Numbered from the stretch's first letter, positions 44,415 through 53,070 are shown. The stretch: 64,000 bases of DNA from Plantactinospora sp. BC1 (GCF_003030345.1 NZ_CP028158.1:6882001-6946000); one strand, 5' to 3'. Notes: a model not told the origin generated them from the sequence alone. Numbers and translations: made by a program.

Positions 44415-45239
44415 TCAGCGCGAACCGACCGGTACCGGGTCGCGGTGGTGTGCCCGCCACAGCCAGCCGACGTCCCGGCCGAACGACCAGCAGAGCAGGG
44501 CCAGCGCCAGCCCGACCGACGCGTACGCCAGTGGTCCCGGAAGCAGCCCGGAACTCGCCACCGCCAGCACGATGCCCTGCATCGCGGCGACGGTCTTCCG
44601 GGAGAACCGGTGCGGCAGCGCCGCGTTGAGCCACGGCAGCGCCCAGGCGGCCGCGACGAAGAGGTACCGGAGGACGCCGATGGCCAGTACCCAGGCACCG
44701 AGGGACTGCGCCAGATAGGCACTCAGGACCAGGATGAGGAAGGCGTCGACCTCCATGTCGAACCGGGCGCCGAGCGCGGAGGTCGTGCCGGTGCGCCGGG
44801 CGACCTGACCGTCGACCCAGTCCAGCGCCAGCGCCACCCCTGCCACGGCGACCAGCAGCCCGACCGGGGCCGGCGACCAGAAGGAGGCCGCCACCAGCGC
44901 GGTCACCCCGCCGACCAGGGTGCCCCGGGCCAGGGTGACCTGGTTGGCCGCGCCGAGCATCCGGGCGCCGGAGCGGCGCATCGCCCGGCCGAGCAGCAGC
45001 CAGGTGACCACCGCGTACGCCGAACCGGCGAACCAGCCGGCGGGGCCCAGCCCGACCGTGGCGGAGAGCGCCGCCAGCAGCACGAACTGGACGGCCAGCC
45101 CCACCGCCGGTCCGTCCAGCTCCGCTGGCGTGCCCACCGGTACGGGGCGACGACCATCGAGCGGTACGGATACCGCCCGCTGCCGCGCGGGACGCAGGCG
45201 GACCAGGGATGTTGCGATCGGGTGATCACTGACAGTCAA
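44415..45239 (-). CDS. CDP-alcohol phosphatidyltransferase family protein
   Basis: 274 residues with about seven membrane helices. The family motif D-x2-DG-x2-AR-x8-G-x3-D-x3-D is complete (DWVDGQVARR, then GARFDMEVD). It transfers a phosphate-linked group from a CDP-activated donor to an alcohol. The TTG at 45239 has GGAGG four nt upstream. It is divergent from the dehydrogenase gene and may belong to the biosynthetic locus that follows. Confidence 0.9.
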   Translation of the reverse strand: MTVSDHPIATSLVRLRPARQRAVSVPLDGRRPVPVGTPAELDGPAVGLAVQFVLLAALSATVGLGPAGWFAGSAYAVVTWLLLGRAMRRSGARMLGAANQVTLARGTLVGGVTALVAASFWSPAPVGLLVAVAGVALALDWVDGQVARRTGTTSALGARFDMEVDAFLILVLSAYLAQSLGAWVLAIGVLRYLFVAAAWALPWLNAALPHRFSRKTVAAMQGIVLAVASSGLLPGPLAYASVGLALALLCWSFGRDVGWLWRAHHRDPVPVGSR

Positions 45240-45352
45240 CGTTCCTCCGTCACGGTTTGGCGCGATCGACGCGCCGCGTATCGTTGCCGCTGCCCACCCC
45301 CGTGGAAACGGAAAACACCCGCGTTCGGTTCATCGCACCGGGAAAGGAGTTG

Positions 45353-46345
45353 ATGACAGTGCGTGCCGAGGCCTTCTGGCTTGCCGCACCCGGCCGGGGC
45401 GAGATCCGGTCGGTACCGCTGGCGCCGCCCGGTGCCGACGAGGTGTTGGTCCGCACTCTCCACTCCGGGCTGAGCCGGGGCACCGAGACGCTGGTCTTCG
45501 CCGGCAAGGTGCCGCCGAGCCAGTACGCGACGATGCGCGCCCCGTTCCAGGAGGGCGACTTCCCCGGCCCGGTGAAGTACGGCTACCTCAACGTCGGCCT
45601 GGTCGAGGCGGGGCCGGAGCACCTGGTCGGCCGTACCGTCTTCTGCCTCTTCCCGCACCAGACCCGGTACGTCGTGCCGGCGTCGGCGGTCACCGTCGTA
45701 CCGGAGGGGGTGCCGGCGTCCCGGGCGGTGCTCGCCGGCACCGTGGAGACCGCGGTGAACGCGCTCTGGGACGCCGCGCCGCTGGTCGGCGACCGGGTCA
45801 CGGTCGTCGGGGCGGGGATGGTCGGCAGCGCGGTGGCCGGGGTCCTCGCCCGGTTCCCCGGCGCCCGGGTGCAGCTGGTCGACGCCGACCCCGGCCGGGC
45901 GGGAGTCGCCGCCGCGCTCGGCGTCGACTTCGCGGCGCCCGCCGACGCGTCCGGCGACCGTGACCTGGTGGTGCACGCCAGCGCCACCTCGGCCGGGCTG
46001 ACCCGGTCGCTGGAACTGCTCGCTCCGGAGGGGACCGTCGTCGAGCTGAGCTGGTACGGCGACCGCCAGGTCAGCGTGCCGCTCGGAGAGAACTTCCACT
46101 CCCGCCGGCTGGTCGTACGCAGCAGTCAGGTCGGTACGGTGTCACCGAACGTACGCGGGCGGCGTACCTTCGCGGACCGGCTCGCGCTCGCCCTGGAGCT
46201 GCTAGCCGACCCGGTCTTCGACGCCCTGCTCACCGGTGCCTGCGACTTCGCCGAGCTGCCGGAGGTGCTTCCCCGGCTGGTCAGCGGGGAACTATCCGCG
46301 CTGTGTCACGTGGTCAACTACGGTGACGCGGCGATCGACCGTTAG
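45353..46345 (+). CDS. Medium-chain dehydrogenase/reductase without catalytic zinc site
   Basis: 330 residues of the zinc-alcohol-dehydrogenase superfamily. The NAD(P) fold shows VTVVGAGMVGSAVA. The usual first zinc ligand Cys is replaced (GLSRGTETL), as in BchC-like and related SRGTE proteins, so a zinc-free redox role is probable. ATG 45353 has AAAGGAG upstream. First gene of the run 45.3-50.7 kb that includes the PTPS-like and glycosyltransferase genes. Confidence 0.85.
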   Translation: MTVRAEAFWLAAPGRGEIRSVPLAPPGADEVLVRTLHSGLSRGTETLVFAGKVPPSQYATMRAPFQEGDFPGPVKYGYLNVGLVEAGPEHLVGRTVFCLFPHQTRYVVPASAVTVVPEGVPASRAVLAGTVETAVNALWDAAPLVGDRVTVVGAGMVGSAVAGVLARFPGARVQLVDADPGRAGVAAALGVDFAAPADASGDRDLVVHASATSAGLTRSLELLAPEGTVVELSWYGDRQVSVPLGENFHSRRLVVRSSQVGTVSPNVRGRRTFADRLALALELLADPVFDALLTGACDFAELPEVLPRLVSGELSALCHVVNYGDAAIDR

Positions 46346-46420
46346 CTCCGACAGACTGACCAGCTGCGACAGAGCGACCCGATCGGGCGACCCGATCGGG
46401 GAAACACCAGGAGGAGATCC

Positions 46421-46819
46421 TTGTTCAGCATCACCGTCCGTGACCACATCATGATCGCGCACAGCTTCCGGGGCGAGGTCTTCGGCCCCGCCCAGAAGCT
46501 GCACGGGGCGACCTTCGTGGTGGACGCCACGTTCCGCCGGCCCGAACTCGACGCCGACAACATCGTCGTCGACATCGGGCTGGCCTCCGGAGCGTTGGCC
46601 GAGGTGCTGGGCGAACTCAACTACCGCAACCTGGACGACGAGCCCTCGCTCGCCGGGATCAACACCTCGACCGAGGCGCTCGCCCAGATCATCGCCGACC
46701 GGCTCGCCGAGCGGGTGCAGGCCGGGCAGCTCGGTGCGGGAGCGCGCGGGCTGACCGGCATCACCGTCACGCTGCACGAGTCGCACATCGCCTGGGCCAG
46801 CTACGAGCGGACCCTGTGA
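46421..46819 (+). CDS. 6-pyruvoyl-tetrahydropterin synthase homologue lacking catalytic residues
   Basis: 132-residue T-fold protein. The family's zinc site is incomplete: His14 and His28 are present but the third ligand is Ala30 (LHGAT instead of HGH). The Cys before that motif is absent, and the Asp-His pair is Asn67-Tyr68 (LNYRNL). The pterin-anchoring Glu120 (HESHIAW) is kept. I recall that the S. coelicolor homologue SCO6650 was likewise described as lacking zinc and the triad and not catalysing the PTPS reaction. The TTG at 46421 has AGGAGGAG upstream. Confidence 0.88.
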   Translation: MFSITVRDHIMIAHSFRGEVFGPAQKLHGATFVVDATFRRPELDADNIVVDIGLASGALAEVLGELNYRNLDDEPSLAGINTSTEALAQIIADRLAERVQAGQLGAGARGLTGITVTLHESHIAWASYERTL

Positions 46820-46868
46820 CGGGAGCGGATCCCGGCGGCCCGCCGGGGCCGGGGCCACGGACGGCGCG

Positions 46869-47039
46869 ATGAACACCGGCGACACGGGCGCCACGCTGAA
46901 CGCCGGGGACGGGCGGCCGGACGCGATGAACGCCGGCGACGCGGGCGCCACGCTGGGCGCCGGGGACGGGCGGCCGGACGCGATGAACGCCGGCGACGCG
47001 GGCGCCACGCTGGGCGCCGGAGATGGGCGGACGGGCGCG
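46869..47039. repeat. 57-bp minisatellite, three copies
   Basis: Units at 46869, 46926 and 46983, in frame in the 5' end of the glycosyltransferase gene. Confidence 0.9.
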
Positions 47040-48347
47040 ACGAGCGCCGGGACCGCTTACGTGGTGCTGCCCGGGGACATCGACGACCCGGCCACCCCGA
47101 GCGGCGGCAACGCCTACGACCGCCAGGTCATCACCGGGCTGGTCCGGCTCGGCTGGCAGGTGCGCGAACTCGCCGTGCCTGGGAGCTGGCCCCGGCCGGA
47201 CCCGGCCGAGCGGGCGGCGCTGGCCGCCGCGCTCGACGGCGTACCGGACGGCGCGGTGGTGCTGCTCGACGGGCTGGTGGCCTGCGGGGTGCCCGAGGTC
47301 GTCGGCCCGGCCGCCGCTCGGCTCCGGCTGGCGGTGCTGGTGCACCTGCCGCTGCGCGACGAGACCGGGCTGCCGCCCGATCTGGCCGCCCGCCTCGACG
47401 ACCTGGAACGGCGCACCCTGCGGGTCGCCCCGGCGATCGTCGCGACCAGCGCCGGGACGGGGCGGACGCTGGTGCGGCGACACGGCCTGCCCGCCGGGCG
47501 GGTGCACGTCGTGCCGCCCGGGGTCGCGGCCGCACCGCTGGCATCGGGTACGGACGGCGCCGCGAGCCTGCTCTGCGTCGCCTCGGTCATCCCCCGCAAG
47601 GGCCACGACGTACTGGTGGAGGCGCTGGCGAGCGTCGCCGACCGCCCCTGGACCTGCCGCTGTGTCGGCCCCGTGGACCGGGATCCGGAGTACGTCGACC
47701 GGCTGCGCCGCTCCGCCGCGGCGGCCGGACTGGCCGACCGGGTACTGTTCGCCGGTCCGCGTACCGGTGTCGAGCTGGCCGCCGACTACGCCGCCGCCGA
47801 CCTGCTGGTGCTGCCGTCCCGGGCCGAGCCGTACGGCATGGTCGTCACCGAGGCACTGGCCCGGGGCGTACCGGTGCTGGGCAGCGAGGTGGACGGGCTA
47901 CCGGAGGCGGTCGGCCGGGCACCCGACGGAGCCGTACCCGGACTGCTGGTACCGCCCGGTGACCCGGCGGCGCTGGCCACGGCGCTGCGCCGCTGGTTCG
48001 ACGAGCCGGACCTGCGGCAGCGGCTCCGGGCCGCCGCCCGGGACCGCCGGGCGGACCTGCCGGGCTGGGACGTCACCGCCGCCCGCCTCGGCGAGGTGTT
48101 GACCGCGCTGGCCCGGCAACCGGGACCGCCCCGGCAGCCACGGTCGGCCGAGGACGATCCGCCGCCCACCGGCCAGGACGATCCGCCGCCCACCGGCCAG
48201 GACGATCCGCCGCCCACCGGCCAGGACGATCCATCGCCCGCCGGCCAGGACGATCCATCGCCAGCCAGCCAGGACGATCCGTCGTCAGCCAGCCAGGGCG
48301 ATCCGTTGGAAGACCGCAGAAGTGAGCGCAGCGAGGGGACGGCATGA
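46869..48347 (+). CDS. GT4-family glycosyltransferase with repetitive termini
   Basis: 492 residues. The GT-B fold shows SVIPRKGHDVLVEAL and the EX7E motif EPYGMVVTEALARG, typical of retaining GT4 enzymes. The N-terminus is three 19-residue repeats (MNAGDAGATLGAGDGRPDA) and the C-terminus about six DDPPPTGQ-type repeats, both unlike the family and encoded by minisatellites. The true core is about residues 60-420. Transfers a sugar from a nucleotide donor to the pathway product by inference. Confidence 0.88.
   Translation: MNTGDTGATLNAGDGRPDAMNAGDAGATLGAGDGRPDAMNAGDAGATLGAGDGRTGATSAGTAYVVLPGDIDDPATPSGGNAYDRQVITGLVRLGWQVRELAVPGSWPRPDPAERAALAAALDGVPDGAVVLLDGLVACGVPEVVGPAAARLRLAVLVHLPLRDETGLPPDLAARLDDLERRTLRVAPAIVATSAGTGRTLVRRHGLPAGRVHVVPPGVAAAPLASGTDGAASLLCVASVIPRKGHDVLVEALASVADRPWTCRCVGPVDRDPEYVDRLRRSAAAAGLADRVLFAGPRTGVELAADYAAADLLVLPSRAEPYGMVVTEALARGVPVLGSEVDGLPEAVGRAPDGAVPGLLVPPGDPAALATALRRWFDEPDLRQRLRAAARDRRADLPGWDVTAARLGEVLTALARQPGPPRQPRSAEDDPPPTGQDDPPPTGQDDPPPTGQDDPSPAGQDDPSPASQDDPSSASQGDPLEDRRSERSEGTA
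48153..48306. repeat. 24-bp minisatellite, about six copies
   Basis: In-frame units encoding DDPPPTGQ and variants at the 3' end of the glycosyltransferase gene. Confidence 0.85.
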
Positions 48348-49207
48348 CTGAGCACGGCGAGCGAACCGGGCAATCCGACGGCGGCGACGACGATTCGCCG
48401 TACAGCCTGGCCTGGCTCGGCCTGCGCGAGCCGGCCGACGCCCGGGCCCGGGCGGACGAGCTGGTGGAAGCGCTGCGTGGCCTGCTGCCGGACGCCGGCC
48501 CGATCGTGATCCGGGACCTCGGCTGCGGCAGTGGTTCGATGGGGCGCTGGCTCGCCGGTCGGCTACCCGGTCCGCAGCAGTGGGTGCTCTACGACCGGGA
48601 GGCCGGGCTGCTTGAGCACGCCCGGGACCACCTGCCGCGCACCGCCGCCGACGGCTCGCCGGTCAGCGTGCTGACCCGGGAGTGCGACCTCACCCGGCTG
48701 ACCGCCGACGATCTCGCCGGGGCGTCGCTGGTCACCGCCTCGGCCCTGCTCGACCTGCTCAGCCTGGCCGAGGTGGAGCGGCTCGTCACGGCCTGCGTCG
48801 ACGCCGGCTGCCCGGCGCTGCTGACCCTCTCGGTGCTCGGCGAGGTGGAAATCTCCCCGGCCGAACCGCTCGACGCCGAGATCGCCGCCGCGTTCAACGC
48901 CCACCAGCGACGCGACACCGCCGACGGAGCGCGACTGCTCGGCCCGGACGCCGTGGACGCGACCGCCGAGGCGTTCCGCCGGCTCGGTGCGCAGGTGCGG
49001 GTCCGGCCCAGCCCGTGGCGGCTCGGCCCGGCCGACGCGGAACTGGCCGCGTGGTGGCTGCGCGGCTGGGTCGCCGCCGCCGTCGAGCACCGTCCGGAGC
49101 TGGCCGGCCCGGCCGCCGGATACCTGGAGCGCCGGCTCGCCGCCGCGACCGCCGGTGAGCTGCGGGTGGTCGTCGGGCACGCCGACCTGCTCGCCACGCA
49201 GGCATGA
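48344..49207 (+). CDS. SAM-dependent methyltransferase of the locus
   Basis: 287 residues. Motif I is RDLGCGSGSMGRWLA (about 58-72) and the acidic loop VLYDREAGLLEHAR follows. The ATG overlaps the glycosyltransferase stop by four nt, so the two are coupled. The substrate is unknown; context suggests methylation of a pterin/pyrimidine or sugar intermediate. Confidence 0.86.
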   Translation: MTEHGERTGQSDGGDDDSPYSLAWLGLREPADARARADELVEALRGLLPDAGPIVIRDLGCGSGSMGRWLAGRLPGPQQWVLYDREAGLLEHARDHLPRTAADGSPVSVLTRECDLTRLTADDLAGASLVTASALLDLLSLAEVERLVTACVDAGCPALLTLSVLGEVEISPAEPLDAEIAAAFNAHQRRDTADGARLLGPDAVDATAEAFRRLGAQVRVRPSPWRLGPADAELAAWWLRGWVAAAVEHRPELAGPAAGYLERRLAAATAGELRVVVGHADLLATQA

Positions 49208-49304
49208 GCCCGTACCGACCCGCTCGGCACGCACGAGTGAGCCCGTACCGACCCGCTCGGCATGCACGAGTGAGGCCGTACCGATCCGCTCGCCGGGCAC
49301 GGAT
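49206..49304. repeat. 33-bp tandem repeat, three copies
   Basis: Units at 49206, 49239 and 49272 begin at the methyltransferase stop. The unit length is a multiple of three, so it may be a former coding tail. Confidence 0.8.
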
Positions 49305-49366
49305 GAACCGCAGCCCCGGTTGCCTCGTATAACTGGCGAGACACCGATCGAAGGAGGCTGGCGGAT

Positions 49367-50743
49367 GTGCGGGGCGAGGACGGCACGGCGGGGAGTTCCG
49401 GCGGACCGGGCGGCGTCGTGAGGCGTACGTTCTGGGCCTGGGCACGGCTGCTCGGCGGTGCCGCGATCCTCGGCTTCCTGCTGTGGCGGCTCGGCACCGA
49501 GGCGTTCCTGGACGGGCTGCGGGTGATCGACGCCGGCACCCTGCTCGCCGCGCTCGGGATCGGGCTGCTGACCACGGTGTTCAGCGCGTGGCGCTGGTGC
49601 CTGGTGGCCCGAGGGCTCGGCATCCGGTTGCCGCTGGGCAGGGCCGTCGCCGACTACTACCGGGGGCTCTTCCTCAACGCCGCGCTGCCGGGCGGCGTAC
49701 TCGGGGACGTGCACCGGGCGGTGCGGCACGGCCGGGACGTGGACGACGTGAGCCGCAGCGTCCGGGCGGTGGTGCTGGAACGTTCGGCCGGACAGATCGT
49801 GCTGGTCACCGTCGGCGTACTGGTGCTGCTGCTCGGCTATCCCGCCCCGCTGCCGGCCGGGGTCGGCTCCAATCCGACCGGCCCGCTGCTGGTCGTCGTC
49901 CTGGCTGCGGCCGGGGCGCTCGGTCTCGCCTGCTGGCTGGTACTGCGGTCGCGACGGCGACTGCACGCTTCCGCTGCGGACCACTCCCCTTCCGCTGCGG
50001 ACGGCGCCACCCCGGGACGGGTACGGCCTACCAGCCCGGAGGCGGTCCGCCCGGCCGGTTCGCGGTGGCGCCGGGCGTGCCGGACGGCCGTTTCCGACGT
50101 ACGGCTCGGGTTGCTCGCCCGGAACAGTTGGCCGGGAGTGGCGCTCTCCTCCGCCGTGGTGCTGGCCGGACATCTCGGCACCTTCGTCGTCGCGGCCCGG
50201 GCCGCCGGCTCGTCGGCGCCGGTCGGCCAGCTCGTACCGCTGATGCTGCTGGCCCTGATCGCGATGGCGCTGCCGCTGAACGTCGGCGGCTGGGGTCCCC
50301 GGGAGGGCGTCACCGCCTGGGCCTTCGGCGCCGCCGGGCTGGGCGCCTCGCTCGGTCTCACCGTCGCCGTGGTCTACGGGGTGCTCGCCTTCGTCGCGAG
50401 CCTGCCCGGAGCCGTGGTGTTGGTCACCCGCTGGATCGCCGGGCTCCGCACGACCGAAACCGGACCGACCGCGATCAGCACAACCGCGATCAGCCAGACC
50501 GTGATCAGCACGACCGCGATCAGCCAGACGGCAGCCGTGGCACCTGCGGCCATGGCGTCCGCGACCCTGGCGTCCGCAGCCGTGGCACCCGCGACCGTAG
50601 CGTCCGCAGCGCTGGCACCCGCGACCGTGGCGTCCGCAACGCTGGCACCCGCGACCGTAGCGTCCGCAACGCTGGCACCCGCGACCGTGGCGTCCGGCAA
50701 GCGGGTGACGGCGCGCCTCCGGCTACCCCGAGCGGTCGCGTGA
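49367..50743 (+). CDS. UPF0104 / lysylphosphatidylglycerol-synthase-TM-like membrane protein
   Basis: 458 residues with about eight helices. The family motif appears as YYRGLFLNAALPGGVLGDVHRA and later PLNVGGWGPREGV. These proteins are proposed flippases or transporters of lipid-linked products. GTG 49367 has AAGGAGG nine nt upstream. An ATG at 49365 would give an 18-codon peptide whose stop overlaps a GTG at 49418, an alternative start. The C-terminal tail is repetitive (LAPATVASAT). Confidence 0.83.
   Translation: MRGEDGTAGSSGGPGGVVRRTFWAWARLLGGAAILGFLLWRLGTEAFLDGLRVIDAGTLLAALGIGLLTTVFSAWRWCLVARGLGIRLPLGRAVADYYRGLFLNAALPGGVLGDVHRAVRHGRDVDDVSRSVRAVVLERSAGQIVLVTVGVLVLLLGYPAPLPAGVGSNPTGPLLVVVLAAAGALGLACWLVLRSRRRLHASAADHSPSAADGATPGRVRPTSPEAVRPAGSRWRRACRTAVSDVRLGLLARNSWPGVALSSAVVLAGHLGTFVVAARAAGSSAPVGQLVPLMLLALIAMALPLNVGGWGPREGVTAWAFGAAGLGASLGLTVAVVYGVLAFVASLPGAVVLVTRWIAGLRTTETGPTAISTTAISQTVISTTAISQTAAVAPAAMASATLASAAVAPATVASAALAPATVASATLAPATVASATLAPATVASGKRVTARLRLPRAVA
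50581..50697. repeat. 30-bp minisatellite, four copies
   Basis: In-frame units encoding LAPATVASAT in the tail of the membrane protein gene. Confidence 0.85.
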
Positions 50744-50805
50744 CCGGCGGCAAGGCCTCCCGCACGCCCTTCGCCGCCCCGGCCGGCCCGGCGGCCGTCC
50801 ACGGG

Positions 50806-51552
50806 TCACGTCGCGGCGAACCGCTCCGAGAGGGCGTAGCGCAACAGCACCACATCGTCGATCTGGCAGACCTCGGCGAGTTCCGCCCGGCGGTCGGGTC
50901 CCCACGGAAACCGGCCGTCGCCGACGAAGCGCGGCGCCCGGGAGTCACCGACGAAGAATGGCGCGATCACCAACTGCAACTCGTCGGCGAGGCCGGCGGT
51001 GAGGAACTGGGTGTGTATCTGCCCGCCGCCCTCGACCATCAGCCGGGCCACGCCCCGGGCGTGCAGGTCGGCGAGCACCATCTCCAGGTCGACGGGGTCG
51101 CCGCTGTCGACCACGGTCGCCACCTCGCCGAGACGCTTACGGGCCTCGTCCAGGCTGGCGCTCGCACAGTAGACGATCTTGTCGATGTCACCCGTGACGA
51201 AGAACCGGGCGGCCGGGTCCAGGTCGGCCCGACCGGTCACGGTCACCTTCAGCGGTGTCGGCCGCAGTCCCCGGGCCACCCGCTCGGCCCGGCGCCGCGC
51301 GGACCGGACCAGGAGTCGCGGGTTGTCCTGGCGGACCGTACCCGCGCCGACCAGGATGGCATCGCATTCCGCCCGTACCGCATCGACCCGGTCGAAATCC
51401 GCGTCGTTGGAGAGCAGCAGGCGCGTCTCGCCGGCGTTGTCCAGGTAACCGTCGATTGACATGCCGCAGCTGAGCAGTACGTACGGCCGGTCGCCCACTT
51501 GTCGCACCTCTCCGTCGATGAACAGCCCGCGCGGTGGGTCAGTCTTCCGCAT
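50806..51552 (-). CDS. RibD C-terminal-type (5-amino-6-ribosylaminouracil) reductase-like protein
   Basis: 248 residues, reductase domain only; the RibD deaminase domain is absent. Signatures are YVLLSCGMSIDGYL, AILVGAGTVRQDNPRL and RLMVEGGGQIHTQFL, shared with DHFR-fold pyrimidine reductases. It is divergent from the GTP cyclohydrolase II gene (174 nt) and probably reduces the ribosyl side chain of a product derived from it. Confidence 0.88.
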   Translation of the reverse strand: MRKTDPPRGLFIDGEVRQVGDRPYVLLSCGMSIDGYLDNAGETRLLLSNDADFDRVDAVRAECDAILVGAGTVRQDNPRLLVRSARRRAERVARGLRPTPLKVTVTGRADLDPAARFFVTGDIDKIVYCASASLDEARKRLGEVATVVDSGDPVDLEMVLADLHARGVARLMVEGGGQIHTQFLTAGLADELQLVIAPFFVGDSRAPRFVGDGRFPWGPDRRAELAEVCQIDDVVLLRYALSERFAAT

Positions 51553-51726
51553 CGTCGGCGCCCGTCCCCGCCGACCTCGCCCCGATGCTGGTCAGGTGGC
51601 CCGCATCGGATGACCGCGCACCGGGTACCAGCCTCCACGCTCTGCAGATGCGCGGGCGGGCAGACCCCCGAGAGAGGCACCCTAGATCTTCAGGGCGTAC
51701 GCACCCGACCCCAAGAGGGAGAACTG

Positions 51727-52434
51727 ATGCCGCACACACCGCCCCAGGTAACCACCGCCGAGGCGCCCGAAACGCTCGACGCCGTCGGGCCGGTTCCGGC
51801 CGCCACCGTCCGTCGGCAGGTGACCGTACCGCTCCGCTTCGCCGACGGCTACACCGCGACCGCGAGCGTCTTCACCTTCGACGGGCTGGTGGACGGCCGC
51901 GAGCATCTCGCACTCGGTCTGGGTGACTGGCGGAGCAGACTGGGCCAGTCCCTCGACGGCACTGCCGCGCCGCTGGTGCGGCCGCACAGCGAGTGCATGA
52001 CCGGTGACGTCTTCGGGAGTCAGCGGTGCGACTGCGGCCCGCAGCTACGGGAGGCGGTCGAGCGGATCAGCGACCAGGGCGGGTTCCTGCTCTACCTGCG
52101 GCAGGAGGGCCGGGGCATCGGGCTGTACGCGAAACTCGACGCGTACGCCCTACAGGACGTGGGGCTGGACACCTACGAGGCCAACCTGGCGCTCGGGCAC
52201 GGCGAGGACGAGCGGGACTACACCGTGGCGGCGCAGATGCTGCGTACCCTCGGCGCGGACCGGATCGCGCTGCTGAGCAACAACCCCGACAAGGCGGAAC
52301 AACTCGACCGGCTCGGCGTGCAGGTCGCGGAGCGGGTACCCACCGGTGTGCACCTCTCCGCCGCCAACGCCCGATATCTGAAGACGAAGGCCAACCACAC
52401 CGCGCACACCATCGACCTGCCGCTCGCCGACTGA
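51727..52434 (+). CDS. ribA: GTP cyclohydrolase II
   Basis: 235 residues. Zinc ligands Cys90, Cys101 and Cys103 (HSECMTGD, RCDCG), and LRQEGRGIGL are complete. Tyr140 in DAYALQD matches E. coli RibA Tyr105, needed for deformylation. SCO6655 of S. coelicolor is reported to have Met at this place and to release a formylated product; this protein keeps Tyr. It lacks the RibB half found in housekeeping RibBA of many actinobacteria, so it is probably dedicated to the locus. RBS GAGGGAG precedes ATG 51727. Confidence 0.92.
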   Translation: MPHTPPQVTTAEAPETLDAVGPVPAATVRRQVTVPLRFADGYTATASVFTFDGLVDGREHLALGLGDWRSRLGQSLDGTAAPLVRPHSECMTGDVFGSQRCDCGPQLREAVERISDQGGFLLYLRQEGRGIGLYAKLDAYALQDVGLDTYEANLALGHGEDERDYTVAAQMLRTLGADRIALLSNNPDKAEQLDRLGVQVAERVPTGVHLSAANARYLKTKANHTAHTIDLPLAD

Positions 52435-52503
52435 GGGCCGGTGCCGGTCCGTGTGCGGCCACCCCCGCCGGGACGGAGCGCCGGCCGGGCGGGACGGAGC
52501 GGA

Positions 52504-52509
52504 TAGAGT
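52504..52509 (+). promoter_or_regulatory. -10 box for leaderless GNAT gene
   Basis: TAGAGT, six nt before the ATG at 52516. Confidence 0.55.
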
Positions 52510-52515
52510 GCCGAG

Positions 52516-53004
52516 ATGTCGTCGTCGCCGCGCCTGGAGAAGGTCACTCCGGACAACGTCGTCGCCGCCTGCAAACTGCGGATCCGCCCCGACCAGGAGC
52601 ATCTGGTCGCGCCGGTCGCGCAGTCGCTGGCCGAGGCGTACGTCCAGCCGGAGGTCGCCTGGCCCCGGCTGGTCTACGACGCCGATCGGCTCGTCGGCTT
52701 CGTGATGGCCTTCTTCCTGGTCAGGTTCGATCCGGACGACCCGGCCGACGAGCCCCGCTCCGGGCTCTGGCGGCTGAACATCGCCGCCGACCAGCAGGGT
52801 CGGGGGTACGGCCGGTTCGCCGTGCTGGCGGTCTGCGACGAGCTTCGTCGGCGCGGGCAGGACCGGGCCTATGTGACCTGGGCGCCGGGCGAGCACGGAC
52901 CGGAGCGCTTCTACGCCCGGCTCGGCTTCCGGCTCACCGGCGAGCGGATCGGCGACCAGGTGGTCGGCGTCCTGGACCTGACCCTCCCGAACGACCAAAC
53001 CTGA
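52516..53004 (+). CDS. GNAT N-acetyltransferase (diamine/SpeG-like)
   Basis: 162 residues. LWRLNIAADQQGRGYGRFAV is the acetyl-CoA loop; GFRLTGERIGDQVV ends the domain. Length and the VMAFFLVRFD strand suit polyamine or small-amine acetyltransferases. It is separate from the GTP cyclohydrolase operon by its own -10 box. Confidence 0.87.
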   Translation: MSSSPRLEKVTPDNVVAACKLRIRPDQEHLVAPVAQSLAEAYVQPEVAWPRLVYDADRLVGFVMAFFLVRFDPDDPADEPRSGLWRLNIAADQQGRGYGRFAVLAVCDELRRRGQDRAYVTWAPGEHGPERFYARLGFRLTGERIGDQVVGVLDLTLPNDQT

Positions 53005-53070
53005 CCGTCCCGAACGACCGGACGGGCTTCCCGAACGACGGGACCTGACCGGCCCCGGACGACCGGAGCG
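52985..53070. repeat. Degenerate repeat after GNAT gene
   Basis: TCCCGAACGACC recurs at 52985, 53008 and 53029 with related GACC/GGACC motifs up to about 53070. Confidence 0.6.

Noticed and set aside
49365-49421. 18-codon leader peptide before the flippase-like gene
   Set aside because: The same ribosome site serves the overlapping GTG at 49367, and the peptide has no regulatory residue runs; kept only as a start-codon alternative.
51684-51715. ATCTTCAGGGC near the GTP cyclohydrolase II start resembles the first bases of an FMN riboswitch
   Set aside because: Only the first 10-15 bases fit; the remaining conserved stems of the RFN element are absent and the gene starts about 40 nt later, too close for the aptamer.
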